A DNA stretch of 64,000 nucleotides, from contig NC_052136.2 of NCBI RefSeq assembly GCF_016086655.4, positions 45,934,492 through 45,998,491 of the forward strand. The letters run 5' to 3'. This document shows, one piece after another, positions 13,184-24,518 of the stretch. The position numbers and the translations under genes are program-made. The notes below the pieces were generated by a model. The model was given only the letters and a program-made list of their open reading frames with translations. It made no database searches and had not been told where the DNA came from. How positions within the stretch are numbered: position 1 is the first letter of the stretch; every line of letters starts with the position of its first letter. Source of the DNA: Lepeophtheirus salmonis (taxonomy: Eukaryota > Arthropoda > Copepoda > Siphonostomatoida > Caligidae).

Positions 13184-13349
13184 TAGTGTTGTATCAGTCC
13201 TTATTTATTAGGTGTCAGTACTAGAACTGATTTGTTTTAAAAGAAAAAAAGTTAAATGACGCCATCAATGACTGAACTTTATAAGTTATAGGACTGAAGT
13301 GGACAGGACTGCAGTCTTCCGTTCTAAATTAGGTTCAAGACCACATTAG
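13184..13349. repeat. MITE of the TAGTGTTGTA family, copy 1
   Basis: This is a repeat of about 166 bp with imperfect inverted ends. The left end is TTAGTGTTGTATCAGTCC and the reverse-complemented right end is CTAATGTGGTCTTGAACC. The interior (GTACTAGAACTGA, GGACAGGACTG) aligns along its length with the copy at 57280-57490. It has no coding capacity. I infer a non-autonomous DNA transposon; its superfamily is not clear. Confidence 0.6.
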
Positions 13350-14757
13350 TCATAACATGTATATAAATACTCCAAATTGACCTTAGATAGTAATCGATAT
13401 ATGAAAAATACCCGGGTGAAAACGGCAAATATTAATTTAGATAACTTTTTTTTTTAAATTTCACCCACCGATGATTAATTAAATTCAGTAAATTAAAAGA
13501 CAAACCTGACGTTGGTTTCAGTAAATACTTCTTTTAATTTTTATATGTCCTATATTTATAATAACAAAATGGTCCATTTATTTATTCAGACGATTATATT
13601 AATTTCTTCCAACTCATATTTTTTATGGAACAACATTTAAATTGTTGTAAAAATTATCACATAAATAATCCAAAACTTTCTGACATCCCATTTTTTTACT
13701 CTATTAATCCAATAACAACACCTGGTGCTTTTTGTATATTTTAAACAGTCATTAAGATTTTAAGTGGTTTATTTGAGTGATTTTTTTATAATCAACTCAT
13801 AGTTTAGTAGGTATATCATAGAATATTATGTGAAATGTTATTTTAAAATTTTAAAGAAGCGTATTAAGACTCCAGTTTCTTTCATTTTCATGATTTTATA
13901 TAATATAGACTTCCTGATCTCTGTATACATTTTTTTAACTGGACCTTTCAACGAAATAGTTGGGTAGGCTTTGCATAATCTATTGTACACCATGAAGCCT
14001 AAAGTAAAAATAAAGCTTTTTATTGCAGAAAAAAGTTTTACTAATCCTTGAGCCACTTAATTTTTCTTTGGTATTACAGATGTCTTTGCATATTTCCCAG
14101 TCTTATTTAAGTGTTTTTTACGTCTATATTTATTGTATAGTTTTGTAGTTTTGAATATATTTTAAAATTAATTAGTATATGTCCAAAATAATTTGAATGA
14201 ACAGTTTCTACCACTACAAGTACAACTAAAGATTAGTGAACTAAAATTCCTTCTTTTTCGAATTTTTGATTGGCTTCCAGTAAAAGTGACTTTTTTTTTT
14301 CAGTGAGACTAAACTGAGCTGAGAATACGATTTAAAAAAGTAATTTGATGTTAAGAGTAAAAGTTTAAAGTTAGTAAATAAGGGCTTGCAAAATGCAACT
14401 AAATCCTAGCTCTAGTCATTCCTCATTTATTCGTACAGATAAGTATAACTCAATGACTAATACATATTATGAGGTAACCACAATTGAAGTACATATATAC
14501 TGAATTTAGCATGAGCAATTTAGTATAATCACTCTCAAAATTCAGGAATACATATAATCCTATAATCTGTCGACTATAAAATTCCTATTTTATACGACTA
14601 TATAGAAAATGTAAGCTTTTTTTATTGTAATACGATATGTAGTTTTATTAAAGGATTACAATATGAACTTCTTGGACTTTTTTTACATACTTGAACCATA
14701 TTTAATACTCTTACTTCGAAATAGTCGATATGTTTTAACACTTTTTTTTTAATATGT
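13350..14757. other. AT-rich spacer, nothing seen
   Basis: No gene, structured RNA or repeat boundary could be supported. Confidence 0.5.
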
Positions 14758-15135
14758 ACTAAGTTCAACTCCCTCTTTCCACCACAAGATCAGTTCATCT
14801 GGAAGCAATTTCATCACAAAGTAAGCTCATTGCAACAAAACTTCCTCCCAAGACAAGTTTATCCTCAGGAAAACTCATCCTCGACAATACATATATTTGG
14901 AATATATATTCATCAAATAAATCAAATATAATGCAGTATTTTATTCTAATTTTCAATGCAAATATTTAGTTATTAAATAATATATTTACTCATTATCCTA
15001 TTAAATAAGTTCCTAATTTAAATAAGAATGTATACTGAACGAAACTCTTTATTTTACCCTTAGCCACTGATACCAACAAATTTCTACTTAAATTTAAAAT
15101 ACTTAGATTTCCCTAAATTGAATAGGATTTTTACT
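14758..15135. repeat. 16-bp-array repeat family, copy A1 (left half)
   Basis: The copy opens with AAGTTCAACTCCCTCTTTCC and then carries five head-to-tail 16-bp units: ATCTGGAAGCAATTTC (14797), ATCACAAAGTAAGCTC, ATTGCAACAAAACTTC, CTCCCAAGACAAGTTT and ATCCTCAGGAAAACTC (ending 14876). The AT-rich body that follows (TCATTATCCTATTAAATAAG, then ACCCTTAGCCACTGATACC) aligns with copy A2 at 16680-16770. The right-hand array is missing and the copy stops near 15135, next to the helicase pseudogene. Confidence 0.65.
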
Positions 15136-15349
15136 ATTTTTTTATTTTACAAGAAAAATATTCATTGGAAAACAAAAAAATATAGATTTCTTTCCTCTTT
15201 CTATACAGATAGGGGGGAAAATATACAAATTGAAAAATTTGAGGCATAAAATGCTTTAATACCCATTTCTCAAGCATTCAATGTTTCATTAATTAAATAT
15301 AGGACTTGGAGGTATTGAATAGGGATTAAAAAGTTTATTTATAAATATC

Positions 15350-16395
15350 CTAGTCTTTGGTACTTAAAATTAACCAACGGTAATCTCCTCCTGTCCTTGG
15401 AGGACCTCCACTACCACCTGATCTTACACCTCCATTAAACCTAGATCCACTATTACTCTTACCACTTTTGTGTGATCCACTATTCCGATCACCAACCCTG
15501 CTATATCGATCACCTCTACCACCAACAGCACGACGATTAAAACCACTACATGGGGAAAGTTTTTGCAATTCAGGATTTACTACTTGATTAGCTTCCAATA
15601 AAACATCGACTAGATCCTTAGACTTCACACTATTGCCAGATGTAAATAAAGTATAAACAGTACCCGTTATATCATTTATACCAGTTTTTCCGTTTCGATG
15701 ATCATAGTATTCAGAATTATTTGGATAGTCATAATTTATAACAAACTAAGCGGTGTCAATATCTAGTCCACGTGCTGCAACATCAGTGGCTACAAGTATT
15801 GTAATGTCATCCTACACAAATTCACCCAAACCCCAGTTTCTTTCTTTCTGTTACTTTTCACCATGAATACACATAGCGGGATAACTATCACGTAGCATCA
15901 AATGCGTTTCGTATCAGCCTTTCTTTTGGTCTCAACCAAAATAAGAATCTTATTTTGAGATTCACGACTTATTTCCTCCAATAGAAAAGCCAATTTATCT
16001 TCTTTTTGGAAATCCTCACATACATATACGATTTGAAGAATGTTGAGGTTTGCATAGAGGGTAGGTGCTCCAATGTTTATGTGAACATAGTATAAAGAAA
16101 GTCTTAAGCAAGGCGTCTCACTTCTTAAGGCCAAGTAGCTGACCACATTAACAAATTTTCTGTCAGACCGGACTCGTTCAATAATTTTACGAATTTGAGG
16201 TTCAAATCCCATATCCAACATCATATTGGCCTTGTGAAAAAATTAATATGTGCAACGGCACATATTAATTTTCCCCATTTCCAAGATATCAATTATGCAC
16301 CAAGGGGTAGCGATGACGATTTTGCAACTACGCTTTCAGTCCCTGAGTTGGGAGCGCCTCCAAAAATACAGATACTCTTAATACGAGAAGTTCTC
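15350..16395 (-). pseudogene. DDX5/DDX17 (p68-type) DEAD-box RNA helicase pseudogene
   Basis: Intact homologues are ATP-driven RNA helicases. On the minus strand, from 16395 downward, family-specific segments appear in order: TSRIKSICIFGGAP, then KIVIATPWCIIDILEMGKIN (TPGR changed to TPWC), then HKANMMLDMGFEPQIRK. The DEAD motif is now HKAN. After these come a scrambled motif III region, YVHINIGAPTLYANLNILQI, ILVETKRKADT, YPAMCIHGEK, ILVATDVAARGLDID (motif V intact), FVINYDYPNNSE and HRNGKTGI where HRIGRTGR is expected. Last come SKDLVDVLLEANQVVNPELQ and a Gly/Arg/Ser-rich tail ending at the stop at 15350-15352. Stops and frameshifts occur near 16310, 16258, 15897, 15860, 15811 and 15750. About 1 kb of helicase core lies without introns, so a retroposed, 5'-truncated copy is likely. 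The Q motif, Walker A and PTREL regions are absent. Confidence 0.9.
16239..16272. repeat. Perfect 15-bp-arm palindrome inside the helicase pseudogene
   Basis: AAAATTAATATGTGC, a 4-base loop (AACG), then GCACATATTAATTTT. On the coding strand it covers GKINMCRCTY and the position where helicase sequence would run into the DEAD box. It introduces a TAA just before the HKAN remnant. See the finding for a possible origin. Confidence 0.7.
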
Positions 16396-16504
16396 TATAG
16401 TGTACTAATACTATATGTATACTCAACTCTCTTATAACAATATACATATTTTGTACATTTTACACATAGTTAGTTTTTGTATAATATATTACATTAGTGA
16501 AATT

Positions 16505-17065
16505 AAGAAACAAGTTCAACCTGAACTAAGTTCATCGTGAGGAAAGGTCATCCCAAGACAAGTTCAATTCGGCGAAAATTCATCGCTAACAATAAATATA
16601 TTTTGAATATATCTTAATGAAAAATATCAACTCTCTTATTCTATTTTTTAATAAATTAGATTTAGTCATTTAACAGTATGCTCATTATCCTAGTAAATAA
16701 TTTCCTAACTTAAATAAGAACTAGTGTTTAACGAAACACGTTATGTAACCCTTAACCATCGATTACAACAATTTTCTCCGTAGCTTTTTTTATTTGCCTG
16801 AATTTAATATAGATAAATAAATAATTTAGTTCTCACTCCTTGTGACAATTGTCTTAAATTATCTTGGATTTTATTATATTTTTAAAATACATTTTGAGCT
16901 TGTACATGCAAATTATACAACGCACTCATTTGACCTTCTCTAATAATTACACTATAAATATGTTTTTTTCCTGGGAAGGAACTTGTCTATGGATGAACTT
17001 TCCTCACGATGAACTTATCTTAGTGTTAAAAGAGAGTGGGGAACTTTTATGTAACCAGTATAAAC
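16505..17065. repeat. 16-bp-array repeat family, copy A2 (most complete)
   Basis: This is an element of about 560 bp. At its left end are 16-bp units AACCTGAACTAAGTTC (16518), ATCGTGAGGAAAGGTC, ATCCCAAGACAAGTTC and AATTCGGCGAAAATTC (ending 16581). At its right end are units in the opposite orientation: GAACTTGTCTATGGAT (16979), GAACTTTCCTCACGAT and GAACTTATCTTAGTGT (ending 17026). The body is AT-rich and non-coding. The inverted arrays suggest a non-autonomous DNA transposon or foldback-like element. I could not fix exact ends or a target duplication. Confidence 0.65.
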
Positions 17066-17069
17066 ATGT

Positions 17070-19540
17070 TATAACTGCTAAATGACCAGGTGTCAGAAAA
17101 AAAAATAAGGATTTTTAAATTATTGCCCCGAGTAAATATATATTAGTACTCAGTGGCTAACCAGGGATACCTTTGATTTAATTGATGTTTTGAATTTATT
17201 TTTTTATCATGAAGCGCCAAGTTTAAGAAAATAAGCAATTAAATACATTAAAAGTTTAAAAATCAGGCCATTTGATGCACCCTAATATTAATACATATGT
17301 AAATTAAACATATATAATAGTATAAAAAAAGTTCATTTGCCAATATCTATTACTATTTATATATTTAAAATATTATTTTTTATAATGGAAGTATAAATTG
17401 TGCTGTTTATCTACTAAGTTGCGTTCTCTGCTTGATTTTCATTACTGAAACTAGTTATCCAATTCTTCATTAAATCTAATCATTTTACAAGTATATTTAT
17501 TAAATCATATTTTTCGTCCTTTTTACATTCTGAAATTTTATTTTGAGCCTAGGATCTAATACATACAGAGACATTCTAGTTTTTCTACTGTAGTAACGAT
17601 GCAATTGAATGGATTGCTTGCCTAAAAATAAGTCATTGTTTCAATTGTGGGCATTATTATAGAAAATACGTTTATGTTTTGCTTTGTTAATCAGCTGATA
17701 ACTTAATAATCGGCCAGATTACTTATCAGTGCATCCCTATTAATAACTATTAATGGGCAAATTGTATCTTTTTATATAGCAACTACAAATCCTATGCATT
17801 AAAATAGATATGATCACTAATGATGAAAATATATAAGCATAATGTTATTCTTTATCGCGATAATTTGTTACATAGTAAATATCATTTACACCACTCAGAG
17901 ATCCATCTACATATCTTTTTCTTTTTAATTATATTATTTGAGTTAATGATAATTTAGTATTTGCAGTACATATCCTAGTATGAAAAATGCATATATTTGA
18001 TTAATCCATCAGACAAAATGCATATAAGTACGCACTCGAAAAAATTTAACATGATTGGCAGTTCCTTTGAATGTGAATAATCTTGTATAAAGATAGGAAA
18101 TTGATGGGGGAAAAATGTTTCAAACTTGGCATTCAGTAAATAGAATATTGGATTAAATGGCCGATTGATGAAGATTCAACAGAGATCGACGACACCTTTG
18201 CAATTATTAGTATAATAAAATAATTTTCAAATACAAATCCCAAGATGATTTTTGATAAAAAGGTATTAATTACGAGTACTAAAACAAAGAGCAACTGTTT
18301 TATATGTAGACTATACTTATGGGGAGTGGACAAAAAGTGGAATTACAAATTATGAAAGAAATTTCAAAAATGGAATAATAAAACTACAAAAATATTGGAT
18401 TATCTGTATATTTATAGAATAGAATTTGTGTGTGAGTCCAGAATGGATGCCCACATCGTTGATCCAAAGAGTATAAATTTTTTGAATGGGTCATTTCTTA
18501 ACCTGATACGGCTAAGATGCGGTGTCGTTTTTGGAGGGGGTTATATAATGGAGGTTTTTCAAAAAACCAACACAAAAAACTGTTTTTTTTAAACTCAGAG
18601 AGACTAAATTCATGGTTGAGTTATAAATCAAAAAGAAACTTTCGTCTGAAAACTATAAGAATAAGGATGTTTTTTATGCAAAATCACAAAAGTTATGGGT
18701 AAAATAAGTAACCGGTGAAAAGTGCATAATTTTCATTGGAATAGTGGACAGTAGATAAAATAAAATTTGTCAGGAAATTCGTTTGCATACAAATTTGACA
18801 CATACAAATTAATGTTTAACTGAAATATATGAATCTAGCAAGGGCATTTCTAAGAACTACTTTTATTTCTATCTTCAATCCTACTCTGAAGCGAAAAAGA
18901 CGTAACTCCGGAACAAGTTATATGTATTAAGTTCTGTCTTTCATGTGCACATTCACAACTGATTAATTTACAATTAAATGTTCGCACTTAAATAATTATG
19001 ACAGCTTTTGAAATAAATTTTTATAATGTTCATCTTCGGTTTCTTTTTTTAGCGTACCAGTAGGGTATATTTTCTACAACTACATCCATAGTTATTGACC
19101 TGAATACATCCATTTTCAAAAAAAACCCTTCTATATTTTTGAAATTAGATGTGTTGTCCTACTAACTGACTATATATGTGCTAATTATTCACGTATAACA
19201 CACTTTTTTCTATAAATCAAAAAAATAATTATTTGAAGACTTTTGGTTTATCATTAAATGATTCAAATCAGTTTATCTATAAATGAAAAATATGAATGAT
19301 ATAATTTCCCCCCTTGTACAAATGTGAAGCTATTGTGTTTTCATATGATTTTGTATGGGAATTTATGGATATATTATCTACTTATACTACAATATTAAAC
19401 CCTAAATTGAAACTAATCCAGTATATTAATTGTTTCTCTTACATTATTCTCTTATGTAAAATCGTGTACGGAAATTTCTTAAGCTTAACAAAAAACTTTA
19501 TTTTCCACCCGAACTGGGGGTCGAAGCTACTTAAAGAAGG
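17070..19540. other. AT-rich spacer, nothing seen
   Basis: Short open frames near 18133-18700 and 19314-19550 show no family resemblance. No repeat boundary was identified. Confidence 0.5.
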
Positions 19541-19544
19541 TGGT

Positions 19545-19970
19545 GGGTGACTTCTTTTTCGAAGTTTGGTGCAACAAAACCAGGGAAGAGGAAAGAATGA
19601 AATTTACGCATCATATGTTAGAGAAACAAAAACAAAAGAGTTTCAAACTTTTGCATCAAGGCATGAACTTACTTGTTCATGCCTACACAGGGCATAGACT
19701 ATTTTTGGGCCATCAAAGCAAATGGAAAAATATATATGCAATGTGCAATATTTACATAGAAGAACCACAAAGCGCAGACCACCCTTTTAACAGATGTCCA
19801 TCGCTCTCATATGAGAGATACCAAGCCATGCAAGAAGAAGAGTCTTCTTTTCTTAAATTTATGAAATGTACAAAAATGAAACAAATTATTCATAATAACT
19901 ATAAAATTAAGGACGACTTAAGATCCATTTCTACTGTAGTAGCACATATACACCTTTGTGTGGTCGTGTA
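19545..19970 (+). pseudogene. Non-LTR retrotransposon ORF2 C-terminal fragment
   Basis: This is an open frame of about 140 codons. Its pattern is that of the end of a LINE ORF2: a basic leader (VWCNKTREEERMKFTHHM), then TGHRLFLGHQSKWKNIYAMC, then EEPQSADHPFNRCPSL. In other families the equivalent is TGH-x-hydrophobic-x5-H followed by a C-x-x-C...(D/E)H...CP zinc-knuckle-like motif. The second Cys of the first C-x-x-C pair is replaced (CNIY), which fits decay. No reverse transcriptase precedes it in this window, so it is a 3' fragment. CR1/Jockey/I-like assignment is an inference. Confidence 0.5.
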
Positions 19971-20039
19971 ATTTGCTGTATGTATTTATAGCTTCGTAAT
20001 GTATACATACCTGTACTACTTTATAATTTATTTATGTAC

Positions 20040-20325
20040 AATGGTAAACAGAAATAAATTCTTAACTAACCACGGATCCCAACAAATTCGTGACATAGCT
20101 TCATGTTATTTTTATTTTCCTAAATTGAATATAGGTCAATTACTAATGTATGGTACAACGCACTCATTTTTCCTTTTGTAATAATTATTATTTAGATTAG
20201 ATAAAAATATGTTAGTTCCTCGATATGAACTTTCCTTGCGATGAACTTGCTTCGGGATGAACTTGTCTTGGGATCAACTTTTCTTGGAGTAAAAAGAGCG
20301 CGGTGAGCTTTCTTATAACCACGTT
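20040..20325. repeat. 16-bp-array repeat family, copy A3 (right half)
   Basis: The right part of the family ends in four consecutive 16-bp units: GAACTTTCCTTGCGAT (20227), GAACTTGCTTCGGGAT, GAACTTGTCTTGGGAT and CAACTTTTCTTGGAGT (ending 20290). Then follows AAAAAGAGCGCGGTGAGC, which is the inverted counterpart of the A1 left edge. The upstream part shares CCTAAATTGAATA with A1 and TACAACGCACTCATTT with A2. The left array is not present. Confidence 0.65.
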
Positions 20326-20329
20326 AAAT

Positions 20330-21611
20330 AAATTATTGAAGGTAAATCCAGGGGGAAGAAGTAAAAAAATATTATTTTTCAAGTCTAGCAAAAAAAAAAA
20401 AATTGTTTGGATAATAATTTTCTCAAGTCGTATTTGTTATTGTTCTTAAAGCATCAATAGGATCAGCCATTAGTTTAGTTAAAATTATATGCAAAAGAGC
20501 CTTTATTGTATGATTAATGATGAAAAGTGGTACTATGTATATACCTCTTGCTAATATTAATATTTATTTACAAATACATCGTGTAGCACGTGTTTTAGGC
20601 ATAATTGTTGATATAAGATACTTTAATTGCATTAATCTTTATTTAATGAAATATATACTTATGATTCAGCATGGGTATTAATATAATAGTAGCTATTCTA
20701 CGTTGAATAAACTAGGAGGCTGACGTATGAGTTATGTATAATTAAACTTCAGCTGTTGGTTTGCTCAAACTTACACGTTAAGTATGAACTTTGGAAAGCA
20801 AAAAAAAAATCATCAACCAAAGGACAAAGCTAGGGAGGGATATGCAACAACTGTGTTTCTCTCCCGAGATGTTATGCCTACATGAAATTAACAGAAGCGT
20901 TAAATACATATTTTTTTATTTTTGTACCAAAAAAAAAAACTTTATTTTTTCTGTGTTTTGTAGGGTCTTAGTCTTTGCATAAAAAGCTCTGTATCAACAG
21001 GAATTCATCGATTCCAATGCTTTTAATACTTTAGAAAGACCCTTTCCACTCACTTGTTTAAAAAAACCTGCTTCCTTGAAGGATCACTTGATTATACGAT
21101 TTATACTTTGAAAATTATGTGATCCATAATTAATGATGCCCAACCAAATACTAAAATATTTCTAATAATAGATATAACAACTATATTATACATATTTTGA
21201 AACATTCAATATAGCGTATGTTTGATATTTGGTAAAGGAAATAAGGCCTAAAAAAACAAGCACATTTTCTATGTGACGGGTAAATGATTTGTAAATTGTT
21301 TCATATTTGCTCTAATGTTCCGTATTTAGAATAAAATAAGAGTTTTCAAAAAATAAGTATACCATGTAACCATTCATATTATTGATGATTTTTCTAAAAA
21401 TTATTAGATGGATTGCTTTGGACACCTGCCCTGGATCCAAAGGCAGCGCCCCATGCATATTTTTTAATCTGTGGTTGTAGGTTGTTCTACAATTAACGAA
21501 TGTATGATAACTAATTTAAAGAAACCCTGGGCATTCCTTATTTCCATGTGATCCACACGACTTTTGGTAGATTTTTTTTGAAAACAACTTTTTGCAGAAA
21601 CTCTTAAAATA
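20330..21611. other. AT-rich spacer, nothing seen
   Basis: No gene or bounded repeat was identified. The short frame at 20791-20982 is unrecognised. Confidence 0.45.
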
Positions 21612-21613
21612 TA

Positions 21614-22441
21614 CAGAGTTCGGAAGCAAACCGTGGACTGTTATTAAATGCTAATTACGTAATTAAAATAGAGAGGTTTTGTGATTTTCCGAATCTCATG
21701 TAAACAATAATAAATATTTCTCAAATCTTTCATCATGAGTGAGCAAGAAGCAAAACCTTACCTTCTGGATGCCAAAATTAAGGTGGCAGAGATTATGGGC
21801 ATTGTGAAGTGCTCCATATATGAAAAAGGATGGAAAAAACCTTTTTAAGGAAAGAAAGAAACGGGGAACACAACTTGAAAAGGGATTCTGAGTTTCTGGG
21901 GGACCTAAAGAATAAGATCAATGAAACCCCTACAAAACCCATGAATCGCCTCTCCAGCGAGTTCTAAGTGGATGAGAGGACAGTCAGAAGGGTTGTGAAG
22001 GAGGATTTAGGGTTTTCTTCTTACACAAGGACACCACACCACCGGTTGACGGACACTCTGAAGGAAAAGAGACTGTAGAGGTGCAAGAAAGTTCGTGCGT
22101 GGATCAATGCAAATGAATCCACAGTAAAAATTTTCTCTGACGAGAAGATTTTGACCGTGGACCAGGTCTACAACCGTCAGAACAATCGTTGGCTCGGGGG
22201 ATCACCAGAGGAGGTCAAGGGGTGTTCTGTACAAAATATCTGGCCCAAAAATTGGTCCTGGGGATCGTGGTGTCCGACGGCAAGAAGATGCCTCCCTTCT
22301 TTTTTAAGACTAGGGAGAAAATCGGCCAGGAGGCCTACTACAAGGTGCTAATGTTCACCATACTGCCATGGCTCAAAAAATAAAATTATTCACATTTTTC
22401 TCAAATCAGTCATTCAGTCCACGTTTTGCTTCCGAGCTCTG
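21614..22441 (+). mobile_element. 828-bp deleted Tc1/mariner element with TA-flanked TIRs
   Basis: The 27-bp terminal inverted repeats begin CAGAGTTCGGAAGCAAACC on the left and, read from the other strand, CAGAGCTCGGAAGCAAAAC on the right. They match at 25 of 27 positions and both ends abut TA (21612-21613 and 22442-22443). The high end identity against a badly broken interior shows a non-autonomous derivative that lost the transposase 3' part before or at transposition. Confidence 0.9.
21735..22383 (+). pseudogene. Truncated mariner-like transposase
   Basis: The frame starts at ATG 21735 (MSEQEAKPYLLDAKIKVAEI, DNA-binding region). It breaks by stops and frameshifts after KCSIYEKGW and resumes in other frames. 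The first catalytic Asp is in IFSDEKILTVDQVYNRQNNR (about 22130-22190). A later frame reads VLGIVVSDGKKMPPFFFK and YKVLMFTILPWLKK, then a stop at 22381-22383. The normal continuation with the QDGAPAH and SPDLNPLD segments is missing: sequence passes directly into the right TIR. The protein would lack two of three catalytic Asp. Confidence 0.85.
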
Positions 22442-22443
22442 TA

Positions 22444-22899
22444 ATCTCTTTGTAACTTTGTAACATAAAGAGCTTTTAATACAAATATCTTAAGCCCAAG
22501 GAATCCGATGATCACTTAAAGAATTATATATTACTATGTTAAAATTACGTGGCAAAAAAACCATTTCCATAAATTAATACACATTTGAAATTTATATTCA
22601 AGTGTTTTCTGCAAAATATTTTTCCAAGTAAAAACTATTTTCGAATGTCCACTAAAATCCCTTTTAAAAAAAATGTAAATAAATACATTTATAAAACATT
22701 CAAGCTGATACAAAAATGTATCAATTGTTCATCATTGTTCATTCTTTCTTTATTTCTTTTTTCTCAGTGAATTCTGATTTGATTACAATCAGCTCTTTAA
22801 GACATAATTTTACTCTTAATGCTTCATATTTTGTTCTCCATTGAATTATTAACAATGCCCTTTTTTATGAGGATAATCATTTATTTTTATTTTTTTCAG
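22444..22899. other. Spacer before the first ANKS1 exon
   Basis: AT-rich sequence ends in a clear acceptor tract: T-rich from about 22881, with CAG at 22897-22899. It is probably intron of the ANKS1-like gene. Confidence 0.5.
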
Positions 22900-22986
22900 T
22901 CTAAGACGAGCTAATGGCAGTGGAACGAATTGTAGAGATGGAAATGGGTATACGGCATTACATTATGCAGCATTAAATGGATACAA
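22900..22986 (+). CDS. ANKS1: ANKS1-like gene, exon with first visible ankyrin repeat
   Basis: ANKS1 proteins (Odin, AIDA-1) are cytoplasmic or postsynaptic adaptors: N-terminal ankyrin repeats, two SAM domains and a PTB domain linking receptor tyrosine kinases or synaptic scaffolds. This 87-nt exon follows TTTTTTTCAG and ends before GTAAGA. It carries one base of a split codon, then LRRANGSGTNCRDGNGYTAL and HYAALNGY, then AA of a Lys codon. In vertebrate ANKS1A/B the same place reads as an N-C-x-D-x-x-GYTPLHHAALNGHK block, the usual TPLHxAAxNGH ankyrin signature. It ends in phase 2 and joins exactly to the exon at 41397 (AA|A, Lys). The N-terminal exon (MGKEQELL-type start in relatives) was not found upstream in the window. 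Confidence 0.85.
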
Positions 22987-24220
22987 GTAAGAGTTTATTA
23001 CACCTTATATTTATCTTGATAAGTACTTTTTATAAGTTCTATATATTAATGAATGGGTTATCTCTCGAAGAAAAAAGTTTTTTCTACCTGAACTAAATTT
23101 GAACAAAACTTATCACTTTTGCGATTTACTTTTAACTTATTAATATTATAATCCATCAAGAAAATATAACTTGAATAAATCTCATGAACAACAGATTTGA
23201 GTAATGTACGAGGAACAATGCCTTTTGTACTATGTTTACATTCAATGTTCATTAAGACATTTTCCTCCTTATATTTTACATAAATATCTATTCATAAGAG
23301 CTTACCATGTAACCTACAAGGAACACAACACTCATTTCCAATCTATATTCTAAATCATGCAGATAATTCCATCAAATTTACGATAATTTATGAGTTATGA
23401 TGTTTTGTATAACTGATACGATAACAAAAGAGTTTATAAAATAACTAATATTGTCCAAACAATTCCTTAATATTACCGGAAAGGAATGTTGTTAGAATTA
23501 TGCTTCAATTCACTGAGCATCCACTAACATGAATCAGCATTTATAAGTAATCTAATATTAGGATATTTATTGTGTTGTGCAACATTTGACATGTGTATAA
23601 ACATCACAAGGAAATTAAAAAAATGTTTGCGTACCAAACCTATTGTATTCTGATCACCAATACATATTAATTTTCTTATGTTTAAAATCTGGTTTTTGAT
23701 CAATATTGATTTGATTTTTTTTTTAATTATTTTAATCCTTTTAGAAGATTGAGACAAAAAATTAGATATCTACATGAAACTGAAACTATTAAAAGATGCT
23801 CATTAAAAAAACGGGCTTCTATTTTTTGTAAGTGTCCTGTAATAATGAGAAAATGTTAAGTAAAACATGTTTAATGGATTTGTTTGAAAAAGGTTTACTA
23901 ATTTATATGCAAAATAAACTCTGTTGAAGCATAAATAAATTATTTGTCTTTAATTTGCAAAAGAAAAATAGCTTCCAAAGGTAATAAAGGTTTTTTGTTC
24001 TCTTTTTTCAAAATTAGTTCGAACATACAAAAAGTGTAAAAATGTTCAAAAATTCCAATCCAAAATTATTGACAATCTGATTTGAAAATACATTACAGAT
24101 TATATTAAATCTATATTAACAAACCAAAGTTTGTCTGTCTATGTAAGCCTTAGTTTTGAGTTTGTACTTCATATCTTAGAGCTGTGTGACAACTTGATCT
24201 AAGAATTAAGAATGTGGAAT

Positions 24221-24262
24221 CGATCGTGTGCAGCTTAAGCTCAGCATGTCATATTAAAAAGG
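24221..24262. repeat. Short repeat shared with 28649-28694
   Basis: CGATCGTGTGCAG, then a variable stretch, then CATGTCATATTAAAAA. The same words occur at 28649-28694 in the 3' flank of a mariner relic in the same orientation. This is probably a fragment of that transposon's untranslated end. Confidence 0.45.
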
Positions 24263-24382
24263 TAGATATATGTGTAAATTATTAAAGCAAAGTTAGTTTG
24301 TCTTTTGTCAGCACCTAATATCTGCAAGCAATAGCAGGTACTCTTGCTATTATTTGTTCTCCTACATATGTAACGGTAGAGC

Positions 24383-24417
24383 TTCAAAAGTAAAAAAAAT
24401 ATTTTTTTACTTTTGAA
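24383..24417. repeat. Perfect hairpin, 16-bp arms
   Basis: TTCAAAAGTAAAAAAA, spacer ATA, then TTTTTTTACTTTTGAA. It lies about 120 bp downstream of the repeat fragment at 24221 and about 100 bp before the transposon end at 24519. It may be part of a decayed element. Confidence 0.55.
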
Positions 24418-24518
24418 TTGTGTTTTGGTCAGATCCAAAATCAACAGATAATATTCTTTATTCTATATCTGAAAATTCTTTTTTGAGATATATAAGCCAT
24501 AAAATAAGTGATAAATTA

